40,476 nt of DNA from Acidimicrobiia bacterium (GTDB taxonomy: Bacteria; Actinomycetota; Acidimicrobiia; Acidimicrobiales; SZUA-35), in assembly GCA_003231975.1 (NCBI GenBank), contig QIKW01000034.1:1-40476 (forward strand), written 5' to 3'. Below are positions 1 to 8,635 of the stretch, one piece after another. A program made the translations under genes and the position numbers. Under the pieces are notes generated by a model that saw only the letters and a program-made list of their open reading frames with translations, did no database searches and was not told the origin of the DNA. Position 1 is the first letter of the stretch. Each line of letters opens with the position of its first letter.

Positions 1-924
1 CAGCACCGACAACAGCGCCGCAGGAACAACGATGCTAAGCAAACTTCGGGCCCAGAGCGGCACGTAGCGAAGCTCGACAACGTTGGCTTCCACCCGCTCC
101 CCGGTGCGCTCGTCAAACATCATGTCGCCTTCAATGAAAACGCCGTTGCCAGCCGAGTTGCGGATGAACTCTCGCTTGATCACCGTGAACGGGCCATCAG
201 CAGAGCTGCCGATTTCGCCCGCCGCCGCAGACAGCGCGACAAATGGATTGGGATAAAGCGCCACCAGCGGCGGATTGACGTTGTCAGAGCCCCGGCTGGC
301 ATCGATCACTCCTAAAACAGCGAACCCAATCAGGGTGCCGATTGTCAAGAGCAGGGCGGCTCCATAGGCAGCAAGCGTTGCGGTTTGGGTGCGTTTGAAA
401 ATGGCGGAACAGGCAACACCGATCATCGCCAGTGTTACCCCAAGAACCATCAAGGTGAACACCGAAAGAACCACGTTGCCAAGCGAAATGCCGCCCAGCA
501 GAAACGGCACAGCCAGCACAGGCACCGAGGCGGCAACCATCAACAGGATGAAGGCGCTTGAGGAAAGTACCTTGCCGAAGAAGATCCCAGCCGGGCCCAT
601 CAAAGTTACCTGAAGCGGGGCAAGGGTTTGGCGGTCTCGTTCGCCAGAAACCGCGTTCGAGCTGATACCGGGAACAATGAACAGCAGAAAAGCAAGCTCG
701 GCGGCCAGAACCCATTCGAACATGGTGCGGCCAACATTTGCAGTTAGGGCCGAGACTGGGTCGAACCTGAAGTCCCTCGTTGCCTCCTCACCCTTGTAAA
801 CAAGATAGAGCACCCCAACCAGGATCAAAAGGAACAGAGTTACCATCACCGTTGAGCGCTTTGACCGGCTGCGTTGGCGCAGTTCTCGGTCAAGCACCGG
901 GTTCAGGGTTTGTAGGCCAATCAC
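1..924 (-). CDS. ABC-2 type transporter permease (3' end cut by window edge)
   Basis: Integral membrane half of an ABC exporter. I translated this frame directly: a GTG start at 924 reads VIGLQTLNPVLDREL and stays open for 308 codons to the first base of the window. About six hydrophobic segments are visible, roughly residues 22-41, 60-80, 105-130, 135-160, 170-195 and a last one at the window edge. The segment SGERDRQTLAPL after the second helix is typical of ABC-2/CcmB-like permeases, where it is thought to contact the ATPase. The start overlaps the stop of the upstream ATPase gene by four bases (GTGA), so the two are probably translationally coupled. The substrate is unknown; such pairs commonly export lipids, polysaccharides or drugs. 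The C-terminus lies outside the window. Confidence 0.85.
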   Translation of the reverse strand, partial: MIGLQTLNPVLDRELRQRSRSKRSTVMVTLFLLILVGVLYLVYKGEEATRDFRFDPVSALTANVGRTMFEWVLAAELAFLLFIVPGISSNAVSGERDRQTLAPLQVTLMGPAGIFFGKVLSSSAFILLMVAASVPVLAVPFLLGGISLGNVVLSVFTLMVLGVTLAMIGVACSAIFKRTQTATLAAYGAALLLTIGTLIGFAVLGVIDASRGSDNVNPPLVALYPNPFVALSAAAGEIGSSADGPFTVIKREFIRNSAGNGVFIEGDMMFDERTGERVEANVVELRYVPLWARSLLSIVVPAALLSVL

Positions 925-1874
925 TGCACGATTCCCTTTGTGATTTGCAAGAAGAGATCTTCCAGATCCTGTTTGATCAGCTTGAACTCAACCACTTCCC
1001 TGCCTTCAGAGACCAGCCGTCGCAGCAGCGCTGCCTGTTCTGCCTCGTCGGCTGCGGGGTACTGGGCCACCTGGCCCCCGGCGAAGCGCACCTCAACCTG
1101 GCGACCGGTTCCCAATTGTTCAAGAATGGCAGCGGGAGGCCCCGACGCCAGCAGACGCCCAGCTTCAATGACGGCGATGTCTGAACACATTTGCTGAAGC
1201 TCAGCCAGGATGTGCGAGCTGATCAGGATGCTTTTCCCCATCTGTTGAAGCTGAAGCAGCAGCTCTCGGAACTCGATGCGAGCCCGCGGGTCTAGCCCAG
1301 ACGCAGGCTCGTCAAGGATCAACAGCTCGGGGTCATGCACCATTGCCCTGGCCAGCGACAGGCGCTGCTTCATGCCTCGGCTGAGGTCATCAACCATGGC
1401 AGACCGCTTTACATCCAGATCAACCAGTTCAAGCAAACCGTCAATCAGGTCTGGCCATTCGCGGCGAGGAACCTTGTAGGCCGCGGCATGAAACTCCAGG
1501 TACTCATCTACTCGGAGCCGTTCGTAGACGCCCATCACGTCTGGCATGTAGCCCATTGCCTTGCGCACTTCTTTTGGATGTTTGCCTGGGTTGTGGCCAC
1601 AAACAGTTGCCACCCCGCTGGTTGGCTTCAGCAGGGTGGCCAGAATTCCGAAAGCGGTTGACTTGCCAGCTCCGTTCGGGCCGATGATGCCAAAGATGGA
1701 GCCTCTTGGAACGTCAAGGTCCAGTTCGTGAAGGGCGGTCAACCCGCCGTACTGCTTGGTCAGGCCTCGGGTTGACACAACGAGGTCGGGGGCGGCGACT
1801 GCTTGCTGGGGCGGACCAGGTGGGTTCTGCGGCTGATCATCGAGAAGCTGCTCAGGCATCAGCTGGCTCGTCAA
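921..1874 (-). CDS. ABC transporter ATP-binding protein
   Basis: Nucleotide-binding subunit of an ABC-2 exporter, 317 aa. Walker A GPNGAGKS is at about residues 65-72. The signature loop is LSRGMKQRLSLARAM, an RGMKQR variant of LSGGQ usual for ABC-2 exporters. Walker B LLILDEPASGLDP and the switch histidine in ISSHIL follow. A Pro/Gln-rich stretch of about 30 residues precedes the domain, and about 60 residues follow it, as in the CcmA/NatA type. The gene starts 23 bp inside the end of the upstream 714-aa gene and overlaps the permease gene by 4 bp, so the three genes form one minus-strand operon. The substrate cannot be told from sequence. Confidence 0.93.
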   Translation of the reverse strand: MTSQLMPEQLLDDQPQNPPGPPQQAVAAPDLVVSTRGLTKQYGGLTALHELDLDVPRGSIFGIIGPNGAGKSTAFGILATLLKPTSGVATVCGHNPGKHPKEVRKAMGYMPDVMGVYERLRVDEYLEFHAAAYKVPRREWPDLIDGLLELVDLDVKRSAMVDDLSRGMKQRLSLARAMVHDPELLILDEPASGLDPRARIEFRELLLQLQQMGKSILISSHILAELQQMCSDIAVIEAGRLLASGPPAAILEQLGTGRQVEVRFAGGQVAQYPAADEAEQAALLRRLVSEGREVVEFKLIKQDLEDLFLQITKGIVQ

Positions 1875-3996
1875 CCGTTAGGGGGAGGGTCAAGACGGTT
1901 TCTTCGGCGCCGGCCAGACGTAGTGACGGCAGCGGGTCACGGGCGCCCCACCATCCGTTGCCAAGCACGAACCGCACGTAAACAAAGCCGTCGTTCCTGG
2001 CTTCGGGAGGCACCTCAAACAGGCTCGCCTCGTCTGGCAAGTCGGCCATCCCCGCAGGCAACCATTCCTCACCAGACCAGAGGTCGAGCGCGCTGACAAA
2101 GCGGGGCACTTCGATCACCAGTCGATCCGTGGCCGAAACAGTTGCCCCCGGGTGGATTTGCAGCGTGAGCGGGAACTCTTCCTCACCGCGCCCACCCCGC
2201 CCTTGATCGGTTACCCGGGTGCCATCGAAACCTCGCAGCACCACTTTGCGGTTGGTGGCAGCTGAGACTTTGCTCTCCTGGTTGCCAATGGCCGCAATGG
2301 CGAGGAAACCCGTGCGGCCGGCCTCAACCGTTTGGCCGCTGGTGGTTACCAGCGGGCCAGGGGCTTCTCTGGTCCAGCCAAGAACGAGCACATTGCCGGG
2401 ATCCCTAACCGACGGGTGGTCGGCGATCCATTGCGAAACAACGGCTGCGTTCACCACCGAGTTCGGCCGATTGAAGTCTTCGTTGAAGAAGCTCTCGAGC
2501 AGCGGGTCACCTTGAATCGGTAGCCGCCCCGGGTCGGCCAGGCTTACCTCGGCAACGGCCCCGGGCTCAATGCTGCCGATTCTTTGCAATGCGCCGCCAC
2601 TGCTTACAGACACCCGTTCCAGCTTGTAGCTGGTGAGGTTGGTGATTGTGCCAACCAGGGAATTATCAACCAGTCGAACGTCTAGGTTCCACGCAGGCTG
2701 GGAGATCTCACTTGAAAAAGACGCCTCGGCTCGGACCACAGAAATTCCCCCTGGCGAAAGGTCGGTCTCCAGCTGGTTTCCGTTTTGAACGGCGCCTGCA
2801 ACCGTGGTGGGGGCGCCGAATCCAAATTCATTGAAGGTCTCGTCAAACCCTGGAGTTGCTGGCCTCCAGTTTGGCTGAAGCTTGATGCCGCTGCGCCCAC
2901 CGTTTGGCGACGAAACAAGCACCTGAGTGCTAACGGCCTGGCCCGAGGGTAAATCAACCACCAGGGTGCCGTGGGCTGCTGTGACGTTGTCTCGAAGTTG
3001 TTTTCCAAAGAGCCACACGCCGCCTGTTGCCACAAGTGCCAGCAGCGGCACCAGAACCCAGAGCAGAGGCTCTCGGTTGCGGCGGCGCACCAGCAGAAAC
3101 GTTAACGGCCCGGCAACAACGACATAACCCAGAAGGAACACAACCAGCGACCCAATCTGGGGCACCCTTACCCCAGCGTCGGCAGCCAGCACGACTGCGG
3201 CAGGCATGCCGCCACCAAACCAGCCACCCCAAGGCACATCTTCGGGCGAGCGACTGGCCGTTGGGGACAACACCCGGTCAAAACCGGAAGAGGCGATGGC
3301 CGAGCCGGTGAAGGCCACTGATCCCAGGCCCAGTTGGTTGAGGGAATCCGGGCCAACAACTGTTGGCAGAGCGGTTTGGGTGCCGGCCGGAGCGTCTATT
3401 ACCAGGCGTCCGCCGTTGCGCACCCAAGAGTCAACCGTGTCAAGCGCAGGGGGGCCGAGGGCGGCCAGATCGCCTGGGGTGGCAACCAAGTAGTTGAACG
3501 TGCCAAGAAGGTCTGGGCCCAGATCGAGGGTTGCGGGATCAACCTCGAACAGCCTGGCCTGGCCGACGTCAACTGACAGATCAGCTGTAGCTGGGAGATT
3601 GGTTGCCAGGGCAGGCAGAACCCCAACCAGTTCTTCGCTGCGGGAGGCAACCAGGTCTAGGCGGCGGGTGACAGGGTTCTGGTCGTTTGCCTCTATCACA
3701 ACCGAACCGCTGGCGAACCAGAAAGGCGTTGGGGCCACAATCACGAATTGTTTGGTGCTGCCCCCTGGCAATTCGAAGCTCTGCGAGGCCACCGTCTGGC
3801 CTTCGAACAGGATGCGAATCGTTCCGCTGCGGGCACCGTCGGCCCGGAGGGTCACAAATATGGGGGTTGGGCTGCCCGGGATGTAATAGCCGTCTGCCGG
3901 TGTGGTTACCTCTATCTCGGTTTGGGCGGCAGCGGGGGAGGCCAGCGGAACGGCCAGCGCAAACAGCAGCGTGGCAATCGCCGCAATCTGGCGCAT
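1852..3996 (-). CDS. Secreted/membrane-anchored protein of an ABC exporter operon
   Basis: A 714-aa protein of unknown function and first gene of the ABC operon. A clear Sec signal peptide ends near PAAAQ (residues 1-24). A beta-rich extracytoplasmic region follows. Residues 120-205 look like a Rossmann/class I amidotransferase-like fold (NYLVATPGDLAALG, then VRNGGRLVIDAP), as seen in GldG-type auxiliary proteins. Two transmembrane helices lie at about 281-303 and 310-331, separated by a short basic loop (RRRNREP). The C-terminal half is again beta-rich and probably outside the cell. A strong ribosome-binding site (GGGGAGG) sits 6 bases before the ATG at 3996. Its position before an ATPase and a permease suggests an accessory subunit; the function itself is inference. 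Confidence 0.85.
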   Translation of the reverse strand: MRQIAAIATLLFALAVPLASPAAAQTEIEVTTPADGYYIPGSPTPIFVTLRADGARSGTIRILFEGQTVASQSFELPGGSTKQFVIVAPTPFWFASGSVVIEANDQNPVTRRLDLVASRSEELVGVLPALATNLPATADLSVDVGQARLFEVDPATLDLGPDLLGTFNYLVATPGDLAALGPPALDTVDSWVRNGGRLVIDAPAGTQTALPTVVGPDSLNQLGLGSVAFTGSAIASSGFDRVLSPTASRSPEDVPWGGWFGGGMPAAVVLAADAGVRVPQIGSLVVFLLGYVVVAGPLTFLLVRRRNREPLLWVLVPLLALVATGGVWLFGKQLRDNVTAAHGTLVVDLPSGQAVSTQVLVSSPNGGRSGIKLQPNWRPATPGFDETFNEFGFGAPTTVAGAVQNGNQLETDLSPGGISVVRAEASFSSEISQPAWNLDVRLVDNSLVGTITNLTSYKLERVSVSSGGALQRIGSIEPGAVAEVSLADPGRLPIQGDPLLESFFNEDFNRPNSVVNAAVVSQWIADHPSVRDPGNVLVLGWTREAPGPLVTTSGQTVEAGRTGFLAIAAIGNQESKVSAATNRKVVLRGFDGTRVTDQGRGGRGEEEFPLTLQIHPGATVSATDRLVIEVPRFVSALDLWSGEEWLPAGMADLPDEASLFEVPPEARNDGFVYVRFVLGNGWWGARDPLPSLRLAGAEETVLTLPLTVDEPADA

Positions 3997-4118
3997 CTGC
4001 TACCTCCCCTGTTGAATCTTAACGTAACTCGGCTTCAGGTATAGACGCTCAAACTGCTCTGTTGGTTCCGCACCCGATTGTAGTTTCACAAAACTGCCCA
4101 GCTTCGTGACCCCAACAG

Positions 4119-4135
4119 TAGGATTCGCAATCCTA
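4119..4135 (+). promoter_or_regulatory. Hairpin covering the ffh ribosome-binding site
   Basis: TAGGATT and AATCCTA pair perfectly around a CGC loop. The 5' arm holds the only Shine-Dalgarno-like sequence (TAGGA). The 3' arm ends on the A of the ffh ATG at 4135, so folding would hide both the ribosome-binding site and the start codon. A 7-bp stem is short and could be chance. No good -35/-10 pair is evident in 3997-4118; TATAGA at 4040-4045 is a possible -10. Confidence 0.4.
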
Positions 4136-5616
4136 TGTTCCAGTCGCTGACAGACAAATTCGACGGGATCTTTTCAAAGCTGCGCAACAAGGGCGTTCTG
4201 TCCGAGGCAGATATCGACGAGGCCCTCAAAGAGATCCGTGTCGCCCTGCTTGAGGCCGACGTAAACATCTCGGTTGTTCGCAGCCTGAGGGATCGCATCA
4301 AAGAGCGAGCCCTCGGTGAAGAGGTCCACAAGGCCCTGAACCCCGCCCAACAGGTGGTGAAGATCGTCAATGAGGAGCTAACTGAGAGCCTCGGCGGCGA
4401 GACAATCAAGATCACCTACAACTCAAAACCTCCAACGGTTGTGATGATGGCCGGGCTTCAGGGCTCTGGCAAAACAACCACCTCGGGCAAGTTGGCAAAG
4501 TGGTTCAAGAGCCAGGGCAGAAACCCGCTTTTGGTTGGTGCCGATCTTCAGCGCCCAGCCGCCGTTGAGCAGCTGCGCACCCTTGGCCGCCAGGTAGACG
4601 TTCCTGTTTTCAGTGAAGCAACCGACCCTGTCCAGGTTGCTGCTGCTGCCATTGAGGAAGCGAAGGCAACCGGCCGAGACGTCGTAATTGTCGATACCGC
4701 GGGCCGTCTTGCCATCGACGAAGAGCTGATGGAACAGATCCGTCAGATCTCCAACGCCGTAAGCCCCGACTACACCTTCCTGGTTGTAGATGCCATGACC
4801 GGCCAGGATGCCGTCACCGTTGCCGAGGCTTTCAACGAAAAGCTCAGCCTCGACGGCGTGATCCTCACCAAGCTCGACGGAGACGCCCGAGGCGGCGCGG
4901 CCCTTTCGGTCAAAGAGGTGGTTGGGAAACCAATCGCGTTCGCGGGTACCGGCGAAAAGCTGGACGAGTTCGAGCTGTTCCACCCAGACCGGATGGCCAG
5001 CCGGATTCTTGGAATGGGCGACGTTCTCACGCTCATAGAAAAGGCCGAGGAAACCTTCGATCAGGACGAGGCCGAAGAAGCCGCCCAAGCCCTAATGGAA
5101 GGGCGCTTTACCCTTGATGACTTCCTCGATCAGCTACAGCAGTTGAAGAAGATGGGCCCTCTCGGTGGCCTGGTGAAGATGCTGCCCGGCCTTCCGAAGG
5201 AGATGCGAGACGTCGAGGTTGAAGACGGTCAGTTGGCTCAGGTCGAGGCCATGATCCGATCAATGACCCTGGCCGAAAGAGCCGAACCGCAAGTGATCGA
5301 TGCCTCGCGTCGCACCCGTATCGCTAAGGGATCGGGCACCAACGCCAACCAGGTCACAATGCTGATCCAACAGTTCTCCGAGATGCAGAAGATGATGAAA
5401 CGGATGGGTGGTCTCGGCACCAAGAAGGCAAAGAAGAATCGGAAGAACAAAAAGAAGGGCGGCGGAGGCGGCCGGGTCACCGCCAAGAAGTCATCGGGTC
5501 GAGTAACAGAAAAGGGCTCCAAGAAAGTGAAGGCGCCGCTGATGCTTCCCGGGCTAGACCGCATGGACGGCTCAGACCTAGACGCCCTGGCGGAACAACT
5601 GGACGAAATGACGTAG
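4135..5616 (+). CDS. ffh: Signal recognition particle protein Ffh
   Basis: SRP54 GTPase that binds the 4.5S/SRP RNA and signal sequences of nascent membrane proteins and delivers ribosomes to FtsY. 493 aa. The N-domain four-helix bundle covers about residues 1-90. The G domain follows with the P-loop GLQGSGKT at about 107-114, DTAGR, and TKLDGDARGG. The M domain starts near 300 (GMGDVLTLIEKAEE) and contains the flexible LKKMGPLGGL loop. After the M domain the protein carries an unusual Lys/Gly-rich linker and a short acidic tail ending in LDALAEQLDEMT. FtsY is not in the window. The gene diverges from the ABC operon, and the monooxygenase gene begins 5 bases after its stop. Confidence 0.97.
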   Translation: MFQSLTDKFDGIFSKLRNKGVLSEADIDEALKEIRVALLEADVNISVVRSLRDRIKERALGEEVHKALNPAQQVVKIVNEELTESLGGETIKITYNSKPPTVVMMAGLQGSGKTTTSGKLAKWFKSQGRNPLLVGADLQRPAAVEQLRTLGRQVDVPVFSEATDPVQVAAAAIEEAKATGRDVVIVDTAGRLAIDEELMEQIRQISNAVSPDYTFLVVDAMTGQDAVTVAEAFNEKLSLDGVILTKLDGDARGGAALSVKEVVGKPIAFAGTGEKLDEFELFHPDRMASRILGMGDVLTLIEKAEETFDQDEAEEAAQALMEGRFTLDDFLDQLQQLKKMGPLGGLVKMLPGLPKEMRDVEVEDGQLAQVEAMIRSMTLAERAEPQVIDASRRTRIAKGSGTNANQVTMLIQQFSEMQKMMKRMGGLGTKKAKKNRKNKKKGGGGGRVTAKKSSGRVTEKGSKKVKAPLMLPGLDRMDGSDLDALAEQLDEMT

Positions 5617-5621
5617 CCGCC

Positions 5622-6887
5622 GTGACGGTCCTGATCGCCGGTGGAGGGATTGGTGGGCTCACAATGGCGCTCACATGCCACCAGATCGGGGTGCCATGTG
5701 TTGTATATGAAACGGTTCGCGAGCTGCGCCCGCTTGGCGTTGGCATCAACCTCCAGCCAAATGCGGTGCGGGAACTGACCGACCTTGGGCTGGGAGACAA
5801 GCTGGCAACGGTTGGTGTTGAGGCCAAAGAGTGGGCGCTGGTTGGCCGCAACGGCAACGACATATGGTCAGAACCTCGTGGCACGCTTGCCGGCTACCGC
5901 TGGCCTCAGTATTCGGTCCATAGAGGCCGCCTCCAGATGCTTCTCTATGAGGCCGTGCTCAGCCGCCTAGGCCCAGACTCTGTCGTCACCGGCCACGCAC
6001 TTGCAAGTTATGAAAACACTGATCGGGGTGTAACGATCGCTCTGGACCGCCGACTGGGAAGCACCGTTACCAAAACAGGTTCACTTCTCATTGCCGCTGA
6101 TGGGGTTCGTTCGGCTGCCAGGGCGCAGATGTATCCAACCGAAGGTGAGCCAGTTTGGGGCGGCAGCGTTCTCTGGCGAGGCACCTCGCTTGGCAAACCA
6201 ATCCGAACCGGGGCATCGTTCACACTTGTCGGCAGCCTTGACCAGCGGTTCGTTCACTACCCGATCACCGCGGCCGGTCCAGAGTCTGGGAAACAGGTCC
6301 AGAACTGGATCGCAGAGCTCACCTTCGATGCGTCCGGGGGATGGGGCCGCAGCGACTGGAACCGCAAGGTCGACGCCGAAGAGTTCTTGCCTGCGTTTGA
6401 GGACTGGGACTTCGGCTGGCTGGATGTGCCCGGCCTGATTCGCGCCGCCGACGTGGTCTTTGAGTATCCAATGGTTGACCGAGACCCCGTCGACCACTGG
6501 GTGGACGGCAACGTCGGTTTGCTTGGCGACGCGGCTCATGTGATGTATCCGGTTGGGTCAAACGGAGCCAGCCAGGCAATTGTTGATGCCAGAGTGCTTG
6601 GCGCCAAGCTGCTGGAGCACGGCGTCGGTTCAGAAGCGTTGCTGGCCTACCAGAACCACCTGCTGGAAGACGTGAACTCGTTGGTGCTTCGGAACCGGGG
6701 CGCGGGCCCGGTTGCCATTCTTGGTTTGGTAGAGCAGCGGTGCGGCGGAGTCTTCGACGACATCGAAGATGTGATCCCCCAACCCGAAATCGAAGAATTC
6801 ATGCAGCAGTACAAGGCCGCGGCAGGCTTCGCGGTCGAAACGCTGAACAACGCCCCGCCCACTATTCAGCCTGGCAGCTTGGTCTAG
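5622..6887 (+). CDS. FAD-dependent monooxygenase (PhzS/UbiH-like)
   Basis: Class A flavoprotein hydroxylase, 421 aa. The FAD dinucleotide motif GGGIGG is at residues 7-12. The family DG motif appears as LIAADGVRSAAR, and the second FAD site as GLLGDAAHVMYPVGSNGASQ. The N-terminal pattern (YETVRELRPLGVGINLQPNAV) is closest in my memory to PhzS-like flavin oxidoreductases that hydroxylate aromatic carboxylates. The substrate is not determinable here. A GTG start lies 5 bases after the ffh stop, so it is probably cotranscribed with ffh, an odd partner. No other aromatic-degradation or secondary-metabolite genes lie nearby. It converges on the minus-strand gene ending at 6889. Confidence 0.88.
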   Translation: MTVLIAGGGIGGLTMALTCHQIGVPCVVYETVRELRPLGVGINLQPNAVRELTDLGLGDKLATVGVEAKEWALVGRNGNDIWSEPRGTLAGYRWPQYSVHRGRLQMLLYEAVLSRLGPDSVVTGHALASYENTDRGVTIALDRRLGSTVTKTGSLLIAADGVRSAARAQMYPTEGEPVWGGSVLWRGTSLGKPIRTGASFTLVGSLDQRFVHYPITAAGPESGKQVQNWIAELTFDASGGWGRSDWNRKVDAEEFLPAFEDWDFGWLDVPGLIRAADVVFEYPMVDRDPVDHWVDGNVGLLGDAAHVMYPVGSNGASQAIVDARVLGAKLLEHGVGSEALLAYQNHLLEDVNSLVLRNRGAGPVAILGLVEQRCGGVFDDIEDVIPQPEIEEFMQQYKAAAGFAVETLNNAPPTIQPGSLV

Positions 6888-6888
6888 G

Positions 6889-7356
6889 TCAGGGCTGCTG
6901 GCGAACCGAAACCCTCAAAGGCAGCGACTTTACCACCTCGTCGTTGATCAAAAGTACGAACCGGTAGCTGTCGGCTCTCGGAAAGATCAGGCCGTCGATG
7001 TTCACCGCAAGCGGCACATTCTGGTCTTCGCCAGGCTGAAGATGAGGCGGTCTGCCAACGTTGATTGTGGTGCGGAACCCAGGCACGGCGCTCCCTTGGT
7101 TCATTGCCAGCGAAACCGCCTGACCATTGCCGTCTTCCAGCCTGATCTCCACCTTGTGTTCGGTGTTCGTAGCGGTGTACGGCACCCTGATGATTGCCCC
7201 GATTCCGATGCGGGGATGGCGCACCGGCACCGAAGGAGCAGAAAGCATGCTCCAGCCTGCGCCGTGGGCATAGAGCTTGCCGTTGATGGCCTCTACGGTG
7301 TCGGCGATGAATGCGTCAACCTGGAGGGAGCCTGGTACTAGGTCGTCTATGTCCAC
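6889..7356 (-). CDS. Small conserved protein, DUF6941-like
   Basis: Cytoplasmic protein of about 155 aa without signal peptide or membrane segment. It has alternating beta-strand character: FIADTVEAINGKLYAHGAGW near the start, then beta segments ending in SYRFVLLINDEVVKSLPLRV. The opening pattern (surface-exposed strand, NGKLY, GAGW) matches what I remember of the DUF6941 family of actinobacteria; no function is known to me. I chose the GTG at 7356 because GGAG lies about 7 bases before it. A TTG at 7374 would add six residues. It converges with the monooxygenase gene with only one base between their stops. Confidence 0.7.
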   Translation of the reverse strand: MDIDDLVPGSLQVDAFIADTVEAINGKLYAHGAGWSMLSAPSVPVRHPRIGIGAIIRVPYTATNTEHKVEIRLEDGNGQAVSLAMNQGSAVPGFRTTINVGRPPHLQPGEDQNVPLAVNIDGLIFPRADSYRFVLLINDEVVKSLPLRVSVRQQP

Positions 7357-7505
7357 CCGCCCACTCCAGCACAAAGATGGCTGTGCCGCTTAGATGCTCA
7401 CGGCTCGGAGTTTCCTGAGGGTGAGCCGCTACCCTGATCCGCTGCTTGCCGTGCGCCTTTTGCGCAATCCAGGCGGCAGTCCGGACAGAACGAAAGAGAC
7501 ACCAA

Positions 7506-7856
7506 GTGGCAGTAAGACTTCGCCTCATGCGCATGGGCAAGAAAAAGCAGCCGACGTATCGCGTGGTTGCAGCCGACGCTCGCTCGCCCCGCGATGGGCG
7601 CTTCATTGAAATCGTCGGCACCTACAACCCCCGCACCGAGCCTTCTGAGATAAAGATCAACAACGCCAAGGCGGTTGGTTGGCTTCGCGAAGGGGCCCAG
7701 CCATCTGAACGGGCCAAGAAGCTGTTCGAGATTTCAGGGGCATGGGCCGCTTTCGAGGCAGGCACCACCAAGGAAGAGCTGGAAGCCGAGGCGGCCAAGG
7801 CTGCCCTGGCAGCAGAGGCCGAGCTTGAAGCCCAGACGGCCGGATCCGAAGCGTGA
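7506..7856 (+). CDS. rpsP: 30S ribosomal protein S16
   Basis: Small-subunit protein needed for assembly of the 16S 5' domain. 116 aa. Family hallmarks are [19 protein letters not shown] at the start, [14 protein letters not shown], and [19 protein letters not shown]. The C-terminal 40 residues are an Ala/Glu-rich extension ([20 protein letters not shown]), common in actinobacterial S16. The GTG at 7506 fits the family N-terminus, and AAAGAGA lies just before it. In the 149-bp upstream gap, TACCCT at 7430-7435 could be a -10 box, but AGGGT/ACCCT there could equally be a small hairpin. First gene of the rpsP-khpA-rimM-trmD-rplS block. Confidence 0.96.
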   Translation: MAVRLRLMRMGKKKQPTYRVVAADARSPRDGRFIEIVGTYNPRTEPSEIKINNAKAVGWLREGAQPSERAKKLFEISGAWAAFEAGTTKEELEAEAAKAALAAEAELEAQTAGSEA

Positions 7857-8110
7857 GCGACGAACTCGCTCCCGTGGCCGAAGCCGTGCTGTTGCATCTT
7901 TGCAAGTCGGTTGTCAGCGAGGCGGACGCGGTTTCGATCAGCGCATCCTCGGTTGGCGAAGACCGAGTCCGCTTCGATGTCAGCGTCAACAAAGACGACA
8001 TGGGCCGCGTCATCGGCAGACGAGGCCGGGTGGCCTCGGCCATTCGCACCGTTGTTGCCGCGGCAGGTGTGAAGGACGGCGTTGCCACCGAGGTTGAGTT
8101 CGTCGAGTAG
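7853..8110 (+). CDS. khpA: KH-domain RNA-binding protein KhpA
   Basis: 85-aa single KH-domain protein (formerly YlqC). The GxxG RNA-binding loop is seen as [15 protein letters not shown], preceded by [10 protein letters not shown]. In Gram-positive bacteria KhpA works with KhpB in RNA binding and in control of cell elongation/division. It overlaps rpsP by 4 bp (GTGA), so the two are probably coupled, and it precedes rimM, the standard order in Firmicutes and Actinobacteria. Length and position fit the family exactly. Confidence 0.94.
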   Translation: MSDELAPVAEAVLLHLCKSVVSEADAVSISASSVGEDRVRFDVSVNKDDMGRVIGRRGRVASAIRTVVAAAGVKDGVATEVEFVE

Positions 8111-8122
8111 GTCTGTCGGCTG

Positions 8123-8635
8123 ATGGATCTGTTGGAGCTGGGCCGAGTTGGCAAAGCCCATGGCCTGAAGGGCCAGCTGATTCTTAGCCTCACCACAGAT
8201 CGTACGGTAGAGCGGCTTGCCCCTGGGTCGGTTCTGTTTCTGGGCCCGGCGGCCGAGACAGCCAAGCCTTACGTGGTCGGGACGGCCCAGCCCCATCAGT
8301 CCAAGTGGTTGGTTTCCTTAGTTGGGTTGGAAACCAGAAACAACGCCGAATCGCTTCGCGGTCACGGCATCTACGGCGAACCCCTGTCTGCGGAGCAACT
8401 GGCCGATGACGACGTTCTGTTCGTTCACGAACTGATCGGGAAACGAGTCGTTGACCAACACGGGGTTGACCACGGGCCCGTCCTGTCTGTGATCGACAAT
8501 CCAGCTTCTGATCTGCTTGAGCTTGAAGGAGACCGGTTGGTGCCGCTTGCCTTCTACTCCTCTCATGACGAAAAGGTAATTCTGGTGGAAGTACCAGTTG
8601 GGCTGCTGGATGACCAAGCCGACGAAGCTGGCTGA
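8123..8635 (+). CDS. rimM: 16S rRNA processing protein RimM
   Basis: Assembly factor for the 30S head; it binds S19 and helps mature 16S rRNA. 170 aa. The N-terminal RimM barrel begins LELGRVGKAHGLKGQL. The C-terminal PRC barrel covers about residues 93-165 (LIGKRVVDQHG, LLELEGDRLVPLAFY, LVEVPVGLLDD). The ATG is 12 bases after the khpA stop. The family normally leads straight into trmD, but here a 359-bp palindrome-rich gap intervenes. Confidence 0.95.
   Translation: MDLLELGRVGKAHGLKGQLILSLTTDRTVERLAPGSVLFLGPAAETAKPYVVGTAQPHQSKWLVSLVGLETRNNAESLRGHGIYGEPLSAEQLADDDVLFVHELIGKRVVDQHGVDHGPVLSVIDNPASDLLELEGDRLVPLAFYSSHDEKVILVEVPVGLLDDQADEAG

Noticed and set aside
780-1184. Long plus-strand frame opposite the ABC ATPase and permease genes
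   Set aside because: It is the complement of well-supported genes on the minus strand and has no recognisable product.
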